A stretch of 64,000 bases of DNA from the NCBI GenBank assembly GCA_012727435.1, contig JAAYHB010000004.1, forward strand, positions 1 through 64,000. Direction: 5' to 3'. Below the pieces are notes generated by a model. The model did no database searches, had not been told where the DNA came from, and saw only the letters and a program-made list of their open reading frames with translations. Source of the stretch: Clostridiales bacterium (GTDB taxonomy: Bacteria; Bacillota; Clostridia; Oscillospirales; CAG-272). Shown piece by piece: positions 8,233 to 18,128 of the stretch. Position numbers and translations under genes: made by a program. How positions within the stretch are numbered: the first letter of the stretch is position 1; each line of letters opens with the position of its first letter.

Positions 8233-9843
8233 ATGGCGAAATATATTTTTGTGACCGGAGGGGTTGTGTCCGGTCTGGGTAAGGGAATAACCGCGGCGTC
8301 GCTCGGGCGCCTGCTCAAGTCGCGCGGGCTGAAGGTGGTCGCGCAAAAGCTCGACCCGTATGTCAACGTAGACCCGGGGACAATGAGCCCCTATCAGCAC
8401 GGCGAGGTCTACGTCACCGAGGACGGCGCCGAAACCGACCTTGACCTGGGGCATTACGAGCGCTTTATCGACGAGGATCTGAACAAATTCTCAAACCTCA
8501 CGACCGGCAAGGTCTTTGCAAACATCCTGGCAAAGGAGCGGCGGGGCGAGTTTCTCGGCAGCACGGTGCAGTATATCCCGCATGTCACCGACGAGATCAA
8601 ACGGTTCATCTACCGCGTCGGGGACAAGACCGGCGCCGATGTGGTAATAACCGAAATAGGCGGGACCACCGGCGACATTGAAAGCCAGATATTCCTTGAG
8701 GCGATAAGGCAAATAGGCCTTGAGGTCGGGCGCGGGAATTCGCTCTATATACATGTTACCCTCGTGCCTTATCTCAAGGCGTCGGGTGAGCACAAGTCGA
8801 AGCCCACCCAGCATTCGGTCAAAGAGCTGCAGGGGATGGGTATCTCGCCCGACATTATAGTCCTGCGCTGCGACGAGCCTATCGAGGACGAGAGCATATT
8901 CCGCAAGATTGCCGGGTTCTGCAATGTCAGACCCGAGTGCGTCATTGAAAATCTGACCATCCCGGTGCTCTACGAGGTCCCGCTGTTGCTTGAGAAAAAG
9001 GGCATGTCGGACATTGTCTGCAATAAGCTGAACATAAACGCGCCGCCTCCCGACCTTTCAGAGTGGCAGGCGCTGATTGATAAAATCCGTAGCAGGACAA
9101 AACAGGTAAACATCGCGCTTGTCGGCAAGTATGTGCAGCTGCACGATGCCTATCTCTCGGTGGTTGAAGCCTTAAAGCACGCCGGGTATGAACACGGCTG
9201 CCGGGTATCAATAAAGTGGATTGACTCCGAGACAGTCAATCCCTGCAGCTGCGATGAGTTTTTCTCTGACGTCGACGGAATCTTAGTACCCGGCGGTTTC
9301 GGAGTCCGCGGCATTGAGGGGAAAATCTGTGCGGTAAGGTACGCGCGAGAGCATAAAATCCCTTATCTCGGCCTCTGCCTCGGGATGCAGGTGGCGGTTG
9401 TTGAGTTTGCGCGGAATGTGCTCGGCTGGAGCGACGCAAACTCAAGCGAGTTTGACGAAAATTCAACCCATAAGGTGATAGATTTCATGCCGGGGCAGCA
9501 CGGCGAAATCGACAAGGGCGGCACCCTCCGCCTTGGCGCATACCCCTGCGTGATAGCCCCCGGGACCACGCTTGAGGCCTGCTATGGCAAGGGAAAGAAC
9601 CTGATTTACGAACGCCATCGCCACCGCTACGAACTGAACAACGAGTTCCGCGAACAGTTGTTGTCAGCCGGGCTGGTTGTCAGCGGTACCTCCCCCGACG
9701 GCAGGCTGGTAGAAACCATAGAGCTGCGTGACCACCCCTTCTTTGTGGGCGTGCAGTATCATCCCGAATTCAAAAGCCGTCCCAACAAGCCCCACCCGCT
9801 TTTTTTGGGCTTTGTCGGCAGCGCGCTTCGGGGTAAGCAGTAA
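8233..9843 (+). CDS. pyrG: CTP synthase
   Basis: PyrG makes CTP from UTP, ATP and glutamine. The N-terminal synthetase domain opens with [16 protein letters not shown] and carries the family's [10 protein letters not shown] and [11 protein letters not shown] segments. The C-terminal glutamine amidotransferase has the nucleophile in LGLCLGMQ and the His/Glu pair in [10 protein letters not shown]. At 536 residues it is full length. The start at 8233 gives the canonical [10 protein letters not shown] terminus; an ATG 8 codons upstream is unlikely. It follows guaA by 115 nt in the same direction and may be partly read through from it. A dispersed repeat begins just after the stop. Confidence 0.95.
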   Translation: MAKYIFVTGGVVSGLGKGITAASLGRLLKSRGLKVVAQKLDPYVNVDPGTMSPYQHGEVYVTEDGAETDLDLGHYERFIDEDLNKFSNLTTGKVFANILAKERRGEFLGSTVQYIPHVTDEIKRFIYRVGDKTGADVVITEIGGTTGDIESQIFLEAIRQIGLEVGRGNSLYIHVTLVPYLKASGEHKSKPTQHSVKELQGMGISPDIIVLRCDEPIEDESIFRKIAGFCNVRPECVIENLTIPVLYEVPLLLEKKGMSDIVCNKLNINAPPPDLSEWQALIDKIRSRTKQVNIALVGKYVQLHDAYLSVVEALKHAGYEHGCRVSIKWIDSETVNPCSCDEFFSDVDGILVPGGFGVRGIEGKICAVRYAREHKIPYLGLCLGMQVAVVEFARNVLGWSDANSSEFDENSTHKVIDFMPGQHGEIDKGGTLRLGAYPCVIAPGTTLEACYGKGKNLIYERHRHRYELNNEFREQLLSAGLVVSGTSPDGRLVETIELRDHPFFVGVQYHPEFKSRPNKPHPLFLGFVGSALRGKQ

Positions 9844-9850
9844 TATAATT

Positions 9851-9917
9851 GTGGGGCTCTGCCCCACGCCCCGCTTAAGGGACTTTTTGAAAAAGTCCCT
9901 TAAGAATCCCCAAAAAC
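9851..9917 (-). repeat. Dispersed two-hairpin repeat, copy B
   Basis: Inverted orientation relative to copy A. The GC hairpin GTGGGGC/GCCCCAC (9851-9867) comes first, then the perfect 15-bp inverted repeat CTTAAGGGACTTTTT (9874-9888) with its complement (9890-9904), then the GAATCCCCAAAAACTT edge. It starts 8 nt after the pyrG stop and could act as its terminator. Confidence 0.85.
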
Positions 9918-10009
9918 TTAAACCAAAATAAATATTTTAGTATCTTACATCCGGTATTGTTTTTCGTTTTGCGATAGTATCTAACAACCTTTTAATATAA
10001 GGAGCCGAC

Positions 10010-11227
10010 ATGAAGGTTTTTCATAAGTCAAAAAAGCTTGACAACGTATGCTACGATATTCGCGGCAAGGAGCTTGAGGAGGCCGCCCGCATGGAGGCAG
10101 ACGGCATCCATATCATAAAGCTGAACATCGGCAACCCGGCGCCCTACGGTTTCAAGGCGCCCGACGAAATCATTGTCGACATGATCTACAACCTGCGTTC
10201 CTCCGAGGGCTACTCCGAATCAAAGGGAATCTTCCCGGCGCGCAAGGCTATCATGCAGTACTGCCAGCTCAAAAATATCCCGAATGTCGGGCTTGAAGAT
10301 ATATACACCGGGAACGGGGTCAGCGAGCTGATAACCATGTCTATGCAGGGGCTGCTCGACAACGGCGACGAGGTTCTGATACCGGTGCCCGATTATCCCC
10401 TCTGGACCGCGGCGGTGACGCTTGCCGGCGGTACCCCGGTCCATTATGTCTGCGACGAGTCGAACTGTTGGCACCCCGACCTTGACGACATGCGCAAAAA
10501 GATCACCCCGAAGACCAAGGGGATTGTGGTGATCAACCCGAACAACCCGACAGGCGCGCTCTACCCCCGCGAAATACTCGAGGGCATAGTTGAGCTTGCG
10601 CGCCAGCACGGGCTTATTCTTTTTGCCGATGAAATCTACGACCGGATGGTCATGGACGGCAAGGAGCATGTCGCGCTGGCCTCGCTTGCCCCCGACCTGC
10701 TTACGGTGTGCTTAAACGGCCTTTCAAAATCCCACCGCGTAGCCGGCTTCCGCGTCGGCTGGATGTGCCTTGCCGGCGACAAGAGCCACGCGCAGGGGTA
10801 TATCGAGGGGATTAACCTGCTTGCTTCAATGAGGCTCTGCTCGAATGTCCCGGGACAGAGCATTATTCAGACTGCGCTCGGCGGGTACCAGTCCTGCGAC
10901 GAATATCTGCGGCCGGGCGGGCGCATATACGAGCAGCGCGAATACATATGCAAGGCGATAAGCGAAATTCCGGGGCTCTCGGCCGTCAGGCCCGACGCCG
11001 CCTTTTACATTTTCCCGAAAATCGATACCGACTATTATAATATTGAAAACGATGAGGAATTTGCCTTCGAACTTCTGCGCCAGAAGAAGGTGCTCATCAC
11101 GCGGGGTACCAGCTTCAATCTGAAAACTCATGACCATTTCCGCATTGTTTTCCTGCCCGATATTGTCCAGCTTGAGGAGGCTATGGAGCGCATTGCCGAT
11201 TACCTTGCGACAAAGAGGAGACATTGA
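10010..11227 (+). CDS. PLP-dependent aminotransferase, AlaA/AspC-like
   Basis: A class I/II aminotransferase of 405 residues. Visible signatures are KLNIGNPAPYGF, YTGNGVSELI, the VINPNNPTGA motif, FADEIYDRM (PLP-contacting Asp and Tyr) and NGLSKSHRVAGFRVGW with the PLP lysine. These features, including the Ser-Lys-Ser-His context, match the glutamate-pyruvate aminotransferase AlaA group, so interconversion of pyruvate and alanine is the best guess. The exact amino-acid substrate cannot be fixed from sequence. ATAAGGAG lies just upstream of the ATG. Its stop is 2 nt before the purB start, so translation of the two is probably coupled. Confidence 0.8.
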   Translation: MKVFHKSKKLDNVCYDIRGKELEEAARMEADGIHIIKLNIGNPAPYGFKAPDEIIVDMIYNLRSSEGYSESKGIFPARKAIMQYCQLKNIPNVGLEDIYTGNGVSELITMSMQGLLDNGDEVLIPVPDYPLWTAAVTLAGGTPVHYVCDESNCWHPDLDDMRKKITPKTKGIVVINPNNPTGALYPREILEGIVELARQHGLILFADEIYDRMVMDGKEHVALASLAPDLLTVCLNGLSKSHRVAGFRVGWMCLAGDKSHAQGYIEGINLLASMRLCSNVPGQSIIQTALGGYQSCDEYLRPGGRIYEQREYICKAISEIPGLSAVRPDAAFYIFPKIDTDYYNIENDEEFAFELLRQKKVLITRGTSFNLKTHDHFRIVFLPDIVQLEEAMERIADYLATKRRH

Positions 11228-11229
11228 GA

Positions 11230-12660
11230 ATGCACGATGTCTATGAAAATCCGCTTTGCGTCCGCTACGCGAGCGAAGAAATGAAGCATGTATTTTCGGA
11301 CGACGTAAAGTTCAAAACCTGGCGCCGGCTCTGGATTGCCCTCGCCGAAGCCGAGCGCGAGCTCGGCCTGCCGATAACAGAGCAACAGATTGCCGAACTG
11401 AGGGCGGCGGCCGACGATATAGACTACGACAGGGCGGCTGCGTATGAGTCGGAGCTGCGGCATGACGTCATGGCGCATATCCGCGCGTATGCCGACAAAT
11501 GTCCGACGGCGGGAGGGATAATCCACCTCGGAGCCACCTCCTGCTATGTCGGCGACAACACCGACATCATCGTCATGCGCGAGGCGCTGAGGATCGTGCG
11601 CCGGAAGCTGATTAACTGCATTGCCGCCGCCGCGGATTTTGCCGAAAAACACAAGGACACACCGACTCTGGCCTACACGCATTTTCAGCCCGCCCAGCCG
11701 ACCACTGCCGGAAAGCGCGCAACCCTCTGGATCAACGACCTTATCTCGGACCTCAATAGGCTGGATTTCGAACTGTCAGACCTCAAACTTTTGGGCTGCA
11801 AGGGGACTACCGGCACGGCCGCAAGCTTTCTTGAGCTTTTCGGCGGCGACCACGAGAAGGTAAAGAAGCTTGACCGGCTTATTGCCGAGAAGATGGGTTT
11901 TGAGGCGACCGTCCCGGTGTCTGGCCAGACCTATTCGCGCAAGGTAGATTACAACGTCATCTCTGTGCTCTCGGGTATCGCCCAGAGCGCGGCGAAGTTT
12001 TCAAACGACATAAGGCTGCTCTCGCACTTAAAAGAGTTCGACGAGCCCTTTGAGCCGGGGCAGGTCGGCTCCTCTGCGATGGCCTACAAGCGCAACCCGA
12101 TGAGGAGCGAGCGGATTGCCTCGCTGGCGCGCTATGTCATCACAATCGCCCAGAGCCCGGCGATAACCGCCGCGACCCAGTGGTTTGAGCGCACCCTCGA
12201 CGACTCTGCCAACCGCCGCATAACAATCCCCGAGGCCTTTTTGGCCACCGACGCGATACTCTCGCTTTACTACAACATTATTTCGAACGGAACCCTCTAT
12301 CCCAACATGATGAAACGGCACCTTGACGAGGAAATGCCCTTTATGGCGACCGAAAACATCCTGATGTACTGTGTCAGCAAGGGTGGTAACCGGCAGGTGC
12401 TGCATGAGGCAATCAGGCGCCATTCGGTGGCCGCCGCAAAGAAAATCAAGCTCGAGGGCGGCTACAACGACCTGCTCGACCGGATACTGGGCGATCCGGT
12501 GTTCGGGCTGACAAAGCCTGAGCTTGACGCGATTCTCATGGGTGGCGGGTTTGTAGGCCGGGCCGCCGGGCAGACCGAGGAATTTTTGGCCGAGTATGTG
12601 CGGCCGCTGCTTGACGCCAACCGCGACGAGCTCGGAATCAAAGTTGATATCAGGGTATAA
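11230..12660 (+). CDS. purB: Adenylosuccinate lyase
   Basis: PurB catalyses two fumarate-releasing steps of purine synthesis (SAICAR to AICAR and adenylosuccinate to AMP). The fumarase/aspartase-superfamily signature is present as GSSAMAYKRNPMRSE, and HLGATSCYVGDN and THFQPAQPTT supply active-site residues. The 476-residue length corresponds to the longer form of the family rather than the ~430-residue Bacillus type. The ATG at 11230 (MHDVYEN) has AGAGGAG about 10 nt upstream inside the previous gene; a TTG overlapping the preceding stop is less likely. A strong terminator follows. Confidence 0.93.
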   Translation: MHDVYENPLCVRYASEEMKHVFSDDVKFKTWRRLWIALAEAERELGLPITEQQIAELRAAADDIDYDRAAAYESELRHDVMAHIRAYADKCPTAGGIIHLGATSCYVGDNTDIIVMREALRIVRRKLINCIAAAADFAEKHKDTPTLAYTHFQPAQPTTAGKRATLWINDLISDLNRLDFELSDLKLLGCKGTTGTAASFLELFGGDHEKVKKLDRLIAEKMGFEATVPVSGQTYSRKVDYNVISVLSGIAQSAAKFSNDIRLLSHLKEFDEPFEPGQVGSSAMAYKRNPMRSERIASLARYVITIAQSPAITAATQWFERTLDDSANRRITIPEAFLATDAILSLYYNIISNGTLYPNMMKRHLDEEMPFMATENILMYCVSKGGNRQVLHEAIRRHSVAAAKKIKLEGGYNDLLDRILGDPVFGLTKPELDAILMGGGFVGRAAGQTEEFLAEYVRPLLDANRDELGIKVDIRV

Positions 12661-12676
12661 CTCCGGAACGCAAAGT

Positions 12677-12711
12677 GCCTGCCCGTGAAAGACACGGGCG
12701 GGCGCCTTTTA
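12677..12711 (+). terminator. Rho-independent terminator of purB
   Basis: GCCTGCCCGTG (12677-12687) pairs with CACGGGCGGGC (12693-12703) with one G-U pair, around a 5-nt loop, followed by GCCTTTTAG. Confidence 0.8.
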
Positions 12712-12797
12712 GTTGCCGGGCACTGGATATTAGACATTAGTAGAGGCAATGAGGTTGGTTAGGCAGAGAGGGTGGCGGGGGCTTTTATGATTTTGTC

Positions 12798-12826
12798 TTG
12801 TCTTGTCGAATTATAAGTGGTATAAT
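12798..12826 (+). promoter_or_regulatory. Promoter of lipB-lipA
   Basis: TTGTCT (12798-12803) is separated by 17 bp from a perfect TATAAT (12821-12826). Transcription would start near 12833, which excludes in-frame start codons before that point. Confidence 0.65.
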
Positions 12827-12895
12827 AATAACGTGTCAGAGACCGGTGACACGGCCTTGAGCCGGCAAAATCAGGCGGGAGCGGGGATAATTGCC

Positions 12896-13564
12896 GTGAG
12901 GATAAATATAGTCAGGCTTGGTACGGTTGAGTACGGCAGGGCACTTGAAATCCAGCGCCGCCTGCTTGAGCGGAGGATTGCAGGCGAGATTGACAACACC
13001 CTGCTTCTGCTTGAGCATCCGCCGGTGCTGACATTAGGTACCCGCGGTGACCCCGCTAATGTATATCTGACCGCCGAGGAGCTTGAGAGCCGTGGCGTGA
13101 AGGTTTTCAGGGTCGAGCGGGGCGGAGATGTCACCTATCACGGCCCGGGGCAGCTTGTGGGATACCCGATAGTAGACCTCAGGAGCCTCGGCAGCGATAT
13201 CCGGAAGTTTATCCGGAACATTGGACAAACCTTCGTTGATTTGCTCGGTGAAAAATACGGTATTGCTGCAGAATACAGGACCGATAAATACGCCGGCGTG
13301 TGGGTGGGCGATGAGAAGATAACCGCCGTAGGAATTGCAATACGGCGCTGGGTCACAATGCACGGCTTTGCCTTTAATGTCAACACAAATCTTGAGCATT
13401 TCGGCTGGATAAACCCCTGCGGGCTGTCGGCCGGCGTCACCTCGCTGAAAAATTTGACCGGCAGGGAACAGGACATGGAGGCGGTGCGGGATATGGTCGC
13501 CTGTTATTTTGCGGCGGCTGTCGGGTGCGAGCCGGTCAACGCCGCTCTGGATGATCTGATATGA
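12896..13564 (+). CDS. lipB: Octanoyltransferase
   Basis: LipB transfers octanoate from acyl carrier protein to lipoyl domains, the first step of de novo lipoylation. The 222-residue protein has [31 protein letters not shown], the catalytic lysine in [27 protein letters not shown] and the catalytic cysteine in INPCGL. I chose the GTG at 12896 (N-terminus VRINIVRLG) because a family-typical N-terminus starts here and the promoter lies downstream of earlier start codons. It overlaps lipA by 4 nt (ATGA), so the two are translationally coupled. Confidence 0.92.
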   Translation: MRINIVRLGTVEYGRALEIQRRLLERRIAGEIDNTLLLLEHPPVLTLGTRGDPANVYLTAEELESRGVKVFRVERGGDVTYHGPGQLVGYPIVDLRSLGSDIRKFIRNIGQTFVDLLGEKYGIAAEYRTDKYAGVWVGDEKITAVGIAIRRWVTMHGFAFNVNTNLEHFGWINPCGLSAGVTSLKNLTGREQDMEAVRDMVACYFAAAVGCEPVNAALDDLI

Positions 13565-14460
13565 AAGAGAAGCTTGTAAAAAAGCCCGGGTGGCTTAAAA
13601 TAAGGGTCAGCGGAGGGCAGGACGGCGGCAGGGTTGCCGGTATGCTCCGGGAACTCGGACTTAATACCGTCTGCGAGGAAGCCGGCTGCCCGAACCTCGG
13701 CGAGTGTTTCGGACGGGGATGCGCGGCCTTTATGATACTCGGCAGGGTCTGCACCCGTGGCTGCCGCTTCTGCTGCGTCGAGAAGGGAAATCCACCCCCG
13801 GTCGATGCAGATGAACCCGAAAATGTCGCCCGTGCGGTCGGGCTGCTGGGGCTCGGGCATGTGGTCATTACCTCGGTAACGAGGGACGACCTGCCCGACG
13901 GGGGCGCGGCTCACTTTGCCGCGGTGATAAGAGCCATAAAGCAGAGGATGAGAAGCAATCCCCCGCACATTGAGGTGCTTATTCCCGACTTCAAGGGAGA
14001 TTATGAGGCGCTGATGACTGTTGCAGCCGCGCTGCCCGACATAATAAACCACAACATCGAGACCGTACCGCGGCTATACCCGGCGGTCCGACCGGAGGCT
14101 GATTACCGGCGCTCGCTTGAGCTGCTCGGCAGGGTTAAGGAGGAAAATCCGGCTATTCTGACCAAGTCGGGCATCATGGTCGGCCTCGGCGAGACCTTTG
14201 ACGAGGTGCTCGGCGTGTTTGCCGACCTGCGCGAGGCCGGCTGCGAACTTCTGACGGTAGGGCAGTATCTTGCGCCCTCGCGCAGGAATTACCCGGTTGC
14301 CGAATATGTCCGGCCGGAGGTGTTCGACGAATACAAAAAGCGCGCCCTTGACATGGGGTTTTTGCATGTCGAGTCGGGGCCGCTGGTGCGAAGCTCATAC
14401 ATGGCCGAGCGGGCCTGCAGTAATTTGCCCCGACCGGACAAAATCGCAAGCAAAAAATGA
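13561..14460 (+). CDS. lipA: Lipoyl synthase (radical SAM)
   Basis: LipA inserts two sulfurs into octanoyl groups on lipoyl domains. Both iron-sulfur cluster motifs are visible: the auxiliary cluster cysteines in [12 protein letters not shown] and the radical SAM motif in CTRGCRFC. The C-terminal RSSYMAE holds the serine that ligates the auxiliary cluster. Length (299 residues) is normal. With lipB it forms a two-gene lipoate synthesis operon. The 2-oxoacid dehydrogenase or glycine cleavage proteins that would use it are not in the window. Confidence 0.95.
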   Translation: MKEKLVKKPGWLKIRVSGGQDGGRVAGMLRELGLNTVCEEAGCPNLGECFGRGCAAFMILGRVCTRGCRFCCVEKGNPPPVDADEPENVARAVGLLGLGHVVITSVTRDDLPDGGAAHFAAVIRAIKQRMRSNPPHIEVLIPDFKGDYEALMTVAAALPDIINHNIETVPRLYPAVRPEADYRRSLELLGRVKEENPAILTKSGIMVGLGETFDEVLGVFADLREAGCELLTVGQYLAPSRRNYPVAEYVRPEVFDEYKKRALDMGFLHVESGPLVRSSYMAERACSNLPRPDKIASKK

Positions 14461-14483
14461 GGAACTGGCGGTGAGCCATAATA

Positions 14484-15949
14484 ATGAAAGACACTGAGCA
14501 GAAAGAACAAACGCTGACAAACTCCGCGGCCGGCCGCGACCCGGCCACGCTGAACTTTACCGAAATTAGCCCCGAGAACATCGGAGAGTACAGAAAACTC
14601 AGCCAAAGTTGCCCCTACCTGTTGGCATGTTATTCGGCAGGGGTGCTTCTCATGTGGAAGCATTACTACAACGCGGCCTACACACTTTATTCGGGGTGTG
14701 TTATCATCAAAGTGACAATCAACAACAAAGTGCAGTTTTTATTCCCCTTTGCCTGTACAGAGGACGGAGATATTGACACCGCGCTTTCGGCTATTGAGAA
14801 ATACACGTCAAAGAACAGCATACCCCTTTCGTTTTACGCCGTGCCGCGCGACGAGCTGCCGCGGCTTGCGCTGCGCTATACAAACCTGTCGTTTTCGGTC
14901 AACCGGAACGAGAGCGACTATATTTATGCCGCCGAGGACATGAAAAGTTTTGCCGGCAGGAAATATGCGGCGGGAGAAACCAGCTCGGCAGATTCAAAAA
15001 GCGCTATCCTGATGCCGTTCTGCGCGAATACGATCCTGATGCCGACCATAAAAAGCTGGCGCGCTTCTGGGAGAGGTATGAGACCGGGTTTAAAGCCGAT
15101 ACACCGTTGGCGCTGGTTGAACTGGAGAAATCAAAGGAAGCATTTGCAAACCCCGATATATACGGCGGGCATTTCGCCTGCGTCGAGGAGGGCGGGGAGA
15201 TTATCGCGGTCTGCTATGGCGAGACAGTCGGCCAAATGCTGATAATCCACATTGAAAAAGCGCTTGTCAGCTATGACGGCGCGTATCAGTTCATGTTCAG
15301 CGGCTTTGTTAAAACATACGGCACGGGGTGCAGATATGTAAACCGCGAGGACGATGTCGGCACGCCCGGCCTGCGCAGGTCAAAGCTGCAATATCACCCG
15401 CTGAAAATCGAGGAATATATCTCGGTTAATGTCCAAACCGAGCTTATAAGGCTGATCGAGCCGCCGCGGATCGTGACCGAGCGCCTGGTGCTCGACCTTA
15501 TCGGCGAGCAAGACATAGACGCCTATAACCGGCTTTGCCTTGACACCGAGCACAACAAATACTGGGGTTATGATTACCGGGAGCATGTCACCGGCACCCC
15601 GCCGCGCGATTACTTCTGGCGTGATGCCATGACCGACTACGAGAGCAAAGTGAGTCTGACGCTGGCAGTACGGCGCAAGGGAGAGCTTATCGGCGAGGTG
15701 GTGATAAACGAATTTGACTATCGAGGCAGTGCCAACATCGGTATCCGTATTTTGCCCGAATACACCGGGGCGGGGTATGGCCGCGAGGCTTTCTCGGCCG
15801 CGGTAGAGTATGCCCTCTACAAAATAGGGCTCAGCAAAGTGACCGCATATTGCTACAAGGAAAACATCGCCTCATACCGGTTGCTTTCCTCCTGCATGGA
15901 GCCCCGGGGTGAGGACGAGAGGTTTTATTACTTCAGCAGACGGGTGTAA
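14484..15949 (+). pseudogene. DUF2156-GNAT fusion gene interrupted by a -1 frameshift
   Basis: Two overlapping frames join into one protein. From 14484 the frame reads a DUF2156-type acyltransferase domain to GRKYAAG, then loses homology at GGG (14972-14974). In the frame entered by adding one G, the sequence continues RNQLGRFKKRYPDAV, exactly what the domain should contain, then YVNRED and LRRSKLQYHP, then a complete GNAT acetyltransferase domain (RIVTERLVL, GIRILPEYTGAGYG, ENIASYRLL) to the stop at 15949. Restored length would be 488 residues. DUF2156 is related to the lysyl-phosphatidylglycerol synthase catalytic domain; here the substrate is unknown. A sequencing or assembly error in a G-run, a real inactivating mutation, or a phase-variable tract are all possible. 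Confidence 0.8.
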
Positions 15950-16046
15950 TGCCGATGTCAAGAACCAACAATATACATGAATCACAAAAAGGCACAATCT
16001 TGTTAAGATAAATATTACAAAAAACAACCTGCCGGGGAAGAATCAC

Positions 16047-16075
16047 TTGACAAACCACCCAAATAATTGTAATAT
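16047..16075 (+). promoter_or_regulatory. Promoter of the Cys-tail exported protein gene
   Basis: A perfect TTGACA (16047-16052) is 17 bp from TAATAT (16070-16075). The TTGACA includes an in-frame TTG codon that should therefore not be used as a start. Confidence 0.65.
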
Positions 16076-16103
16076 TAGAATATCATATTATTTGGAGGGA
16101 AAG

Positions 16104-17171
16104 ATGGGTATGAAAAAGGCCATATCAATTGCTATTCTTGCGGCAATGATTATCTCGCTTTTTGTCCTAGCTCTTCCCGTGGCTGGCATTGCGGGAATGG
16201 ACCCGGTGCCGATTGATATCACCGACCAGATTAAGTGGTCGACGGTGTATGATGTTTATTCGTTGAAGCTCCCGGTTGTGAGACTTGATGCCGTTTTCGT
16301 ACATGCCAAGGATTACAACCCGGCACTGTCGGTGCAAAAGGCTCCGGGCAGCGGACAGAGGACCGTGACCTTTACAGACTGGAACTTCCCGTATTTCTTC
16401 AACGATCCCTTCAATCTCGGCGACGGTGTTTTCTATTACGATAACGTCCAGTGGCAGAACCCGTTGGACAGCAGTGACGTGAACGACCACGGCACGCTTG
16501 TATACGAAATCGAGGTCAGCGAAGCCGGAAGATATGAATTTGTGGTTCTCGGCTGCGCCCAGATAACAGATGCAAATGTTGACAAGGATGAAAAGGACCG
16601 CGGCTTCTGCTACAGCATTGACGGCGGCCCGATGTATCAGGTAAACATTTCTGACACGCTTGGTGTTTTCAGGGAGTATAAATATGAATATTCAAGCACC
16701 GAACTCAAGGAGTCCGAAATCAAAACCACAAACGGCGTGAATTCTTATTACTACCAACCGGTATACTATTATAATATGTTTGCCGACCTCACCGCCGGAA
16801 AACACACATTCGAGTTCCATGCACTGGCCTACAGCGGTGAGACCTTTACCCCGGCAAACTCCTCCCGGCTCAACTTCATGGGCTTCTATTACCAGAAGGC
16901 TGTAAGCGAGGCCGAATGGCTGGCATATACATATCCCGAAGTAACCACCACTGCCGAGCCTGAAACCTCAAAGCAGCCCGAAACTTCAAAATCGACCACC
17001 GAGACCACCACAAAGAAAACCGAGGACACAAAAGAGCCCTCCGAAACTTCTAAACCAACCGTAACCACTAAAGAAGAGACCAAAGAAAAAGGCTGCAAAT
17101 CTGCTGTAGGGCTTGGAGTGTTCGCATTTATCATCCCGGCCGCGATAGCAATCAAAAAGAAAAAGCACTGA
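16104..17171 (+). CDS. Secreted protein with Thr/Glu/Pro-rich stalk and C-terminal Gly-Cys / membrane / Lys tail
   Basis: The ATG at 16104 follows GGAGGG by 4 nt. The 355-residue product starts with a signal peptide (MGMKKAISIAILAAMIISLF), followed by a beta-rich extracellular region of about 270 residues that includes YEIEVSEAGRYEFVVLGC and KHTFEFHALAY strands, reminiscent of carbohydrate-binding or PA14-like sandwiches. A stalk of Thr, Ser, Glu, Pro and Lys (about 285-328) leads to KGCKSAVG (Cys331), a membrane segment of about 16 residues and the final KKKKH. This tripartite end resembles a protein-sorting signal but is not LPXTG. The next two genes encode an Lgt-like enzyme and a CPBP protease, which may process it. 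Function of the outer domain is unknown. Confidence 0.7.
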   Translation: MGMKKAISIAILAAMIISLFVLALPVAGIAGMDPVPIDITDQIKWSTVYDVYSLKLPVVRLDAVFVHAKDYNPALSVQKAPGSGQRTVTFTDWNFPYFFNDPFNLGDGVFYYDNVQWQNPLDSSDVNDHGTLVYEIEVSEAGRYEFVVLGCAQITDANVDKDEKDRGFCYSIDGGPMYQVNISDTLGVFREYKYEYSSTELKESEIKTTNGVNSYYYQPVYYYNMFADLTAGKHTFEFHALAYSGETFTPANSSRLNFMGFYYQKAVSEAEWLAYTYPEVTTTAEPETSKQPETSKSTTETTTKKTEDTKEPSETSKPTVTTKEETKEKGCKSAVGLGVFAFIIPAAIAIKKKKH

Positions 17172-17204
17172 GCCGGCATATGGCCGCAATATAAACTGCC
17201 GATT

Positions 17205-17240
17205 ATTATTGCCAGCGGCACTGCCGTTGGCAATAATTTG
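17205..17240 (+). terminator. Long stable hairpin after the Cys-tail gene
   Basis: ATTATTGCCAGCGGC (17205-17219) pairs with GCCGTTGGCAATAAT (17223-17237) with one G-U pair and a 3-nt loop. Only TTTG-like sequence follows, so it may be a partial terminator allowing read-through to the Lgt-like gene. Confidence 0.5.
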
Positions 17241-17339
17241 GTGCTGTCCGGGGAGGATCACCCCGGGCAGCAGCCCGGTCTGCCGGGGCTTTCGCGGCGG
17301 CGCGGGCGGCTTAAACCAAAAAAAGGAAGGGCAAAAACA

Positions 17340-18128
17340 GTGTTTCCCGACACAACTATTCTGGGGCTATCCCTGTATGAGATTTTTCTCACTGCCGGCG
17401 TGATTTCTGCGCTGGTGGTATTTCGCGTATTGTCGGACAAAACCAGGCTCGACACCCGGCTGTTCAACTTCTGCCTTATCGCCGGCGTTGTAGCCATCAT
17501 TTCAGGCTACGGCTCGTCGGTGGTTTTTCAGGCTTTTTATAATTATGCTGCCACCGGGGTATTCGAGATAACCGCAAGTACCGGCACCACCTTTTACGGT
17601 GGGCTCATCGGGGGTGCGGCGGTGTTTTTGCTGATTTATTTTGTGGCAGGTCATTTTGCCTTCCGCGACAGGCTCCATGTTGATGAGTTTTATCGTGTCG
17701 CGGGGATTGCCGCCTGCTGCATCACCACCGCTCACTCGCTGGGCAGGGTGGGCTGCCTTATGGCCGGCTGCTGCCACGGGATTGCCTCCGAGACATTCGG
17801 GATATACATGGCCTATCCGGGGTACAAGGCAATACCAACCCAGCTTTATGAAGCGCTCTTTCTGGCGCTCTTGTCCGTGTGGTTTGTCACAAGGGTGCTG
17901 AAGGGCAAAAGCTACAATTTCCCGCTCTATATGATAACCTACGGCATCTGGCGCTTCTTTATCGAATATCTCAGGGGCGACGAGCGCGGGGCGACCTTTG
18001 TGAGTTTCCTCTCCCCCTCGCAGCTCACGGCGATAATACTGATCCTCGGCGGGCTGGTTTTCTGGTATGCCGAGAGCAGAAGCGCCGCCGGAGCCGGCAG
18101 GGTCGTCGGGGATCGCGGAAAAGCATGA
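17340..18128 (+). CDS. Lgt-like (prolipoprotein diacylglyceryl transferase family) membrane protein with variant active site
   Basis: The 262-residue product has about seven membrane segments and follows the Lgt order of motifs, but key positions differ. Canonical HGG is FYGG (residues 85-88), and the canonical GRxGNFxN signature is GRVGCLMAGCCHG (135-147), with three cysteines. IPTQLYE and a C-terminal FIEYLRGDERG match Lgt-family segments, including the conserved arginine. The GTG at 17340 has AAGGAAGG 9 nt upstream; an in-frame start near 17238 lies just past the hairpin and lacks a ribosome site. Lgt moves diacylglycerol to a cysteine of lipoproteins, but with these changes substrate and chemistry may differ. 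It overlaps the CPBP gene by 4 nt, so the pair is coupled. Confidence 0.75.
   Translation: MFPDTTILGLSLYEIFLTAGVISALVVFRVLSDKTRLDTRLFNFCLIAGVVAIISGYGSSVVFQAFYNYAATGVFEITASTGTTFYGGLIGGAAVFLLIYFVAGHFAFRDRLHVDEFYRVAGIAACCITTAHSLGRVGCLMAGCCHGIASETFGIYMAYPGYKAIPTQLYEALFLALLSVWFVTRVLKGKSYNFPLYMITYGIWRFFIEYLRGDERGATFVSFLSPSQLTAIILILGGLVFWYAESRSAAGAGRVVGDRGKA

Noticed and set aside
14484..15949. Programmed ribosomal frameshift in the DUF2156-GNAT gene
   Set aside because: No slippery heptamer with a downstream pseudoknot is seen at 14960-15000; a simple missing G explains the break.
16104..17171. LPXTG sortase substrate
   Set aside because: The C-terminal tail contains KGCKSAVG instead of LPxTG, and no sortase gene is in the window.
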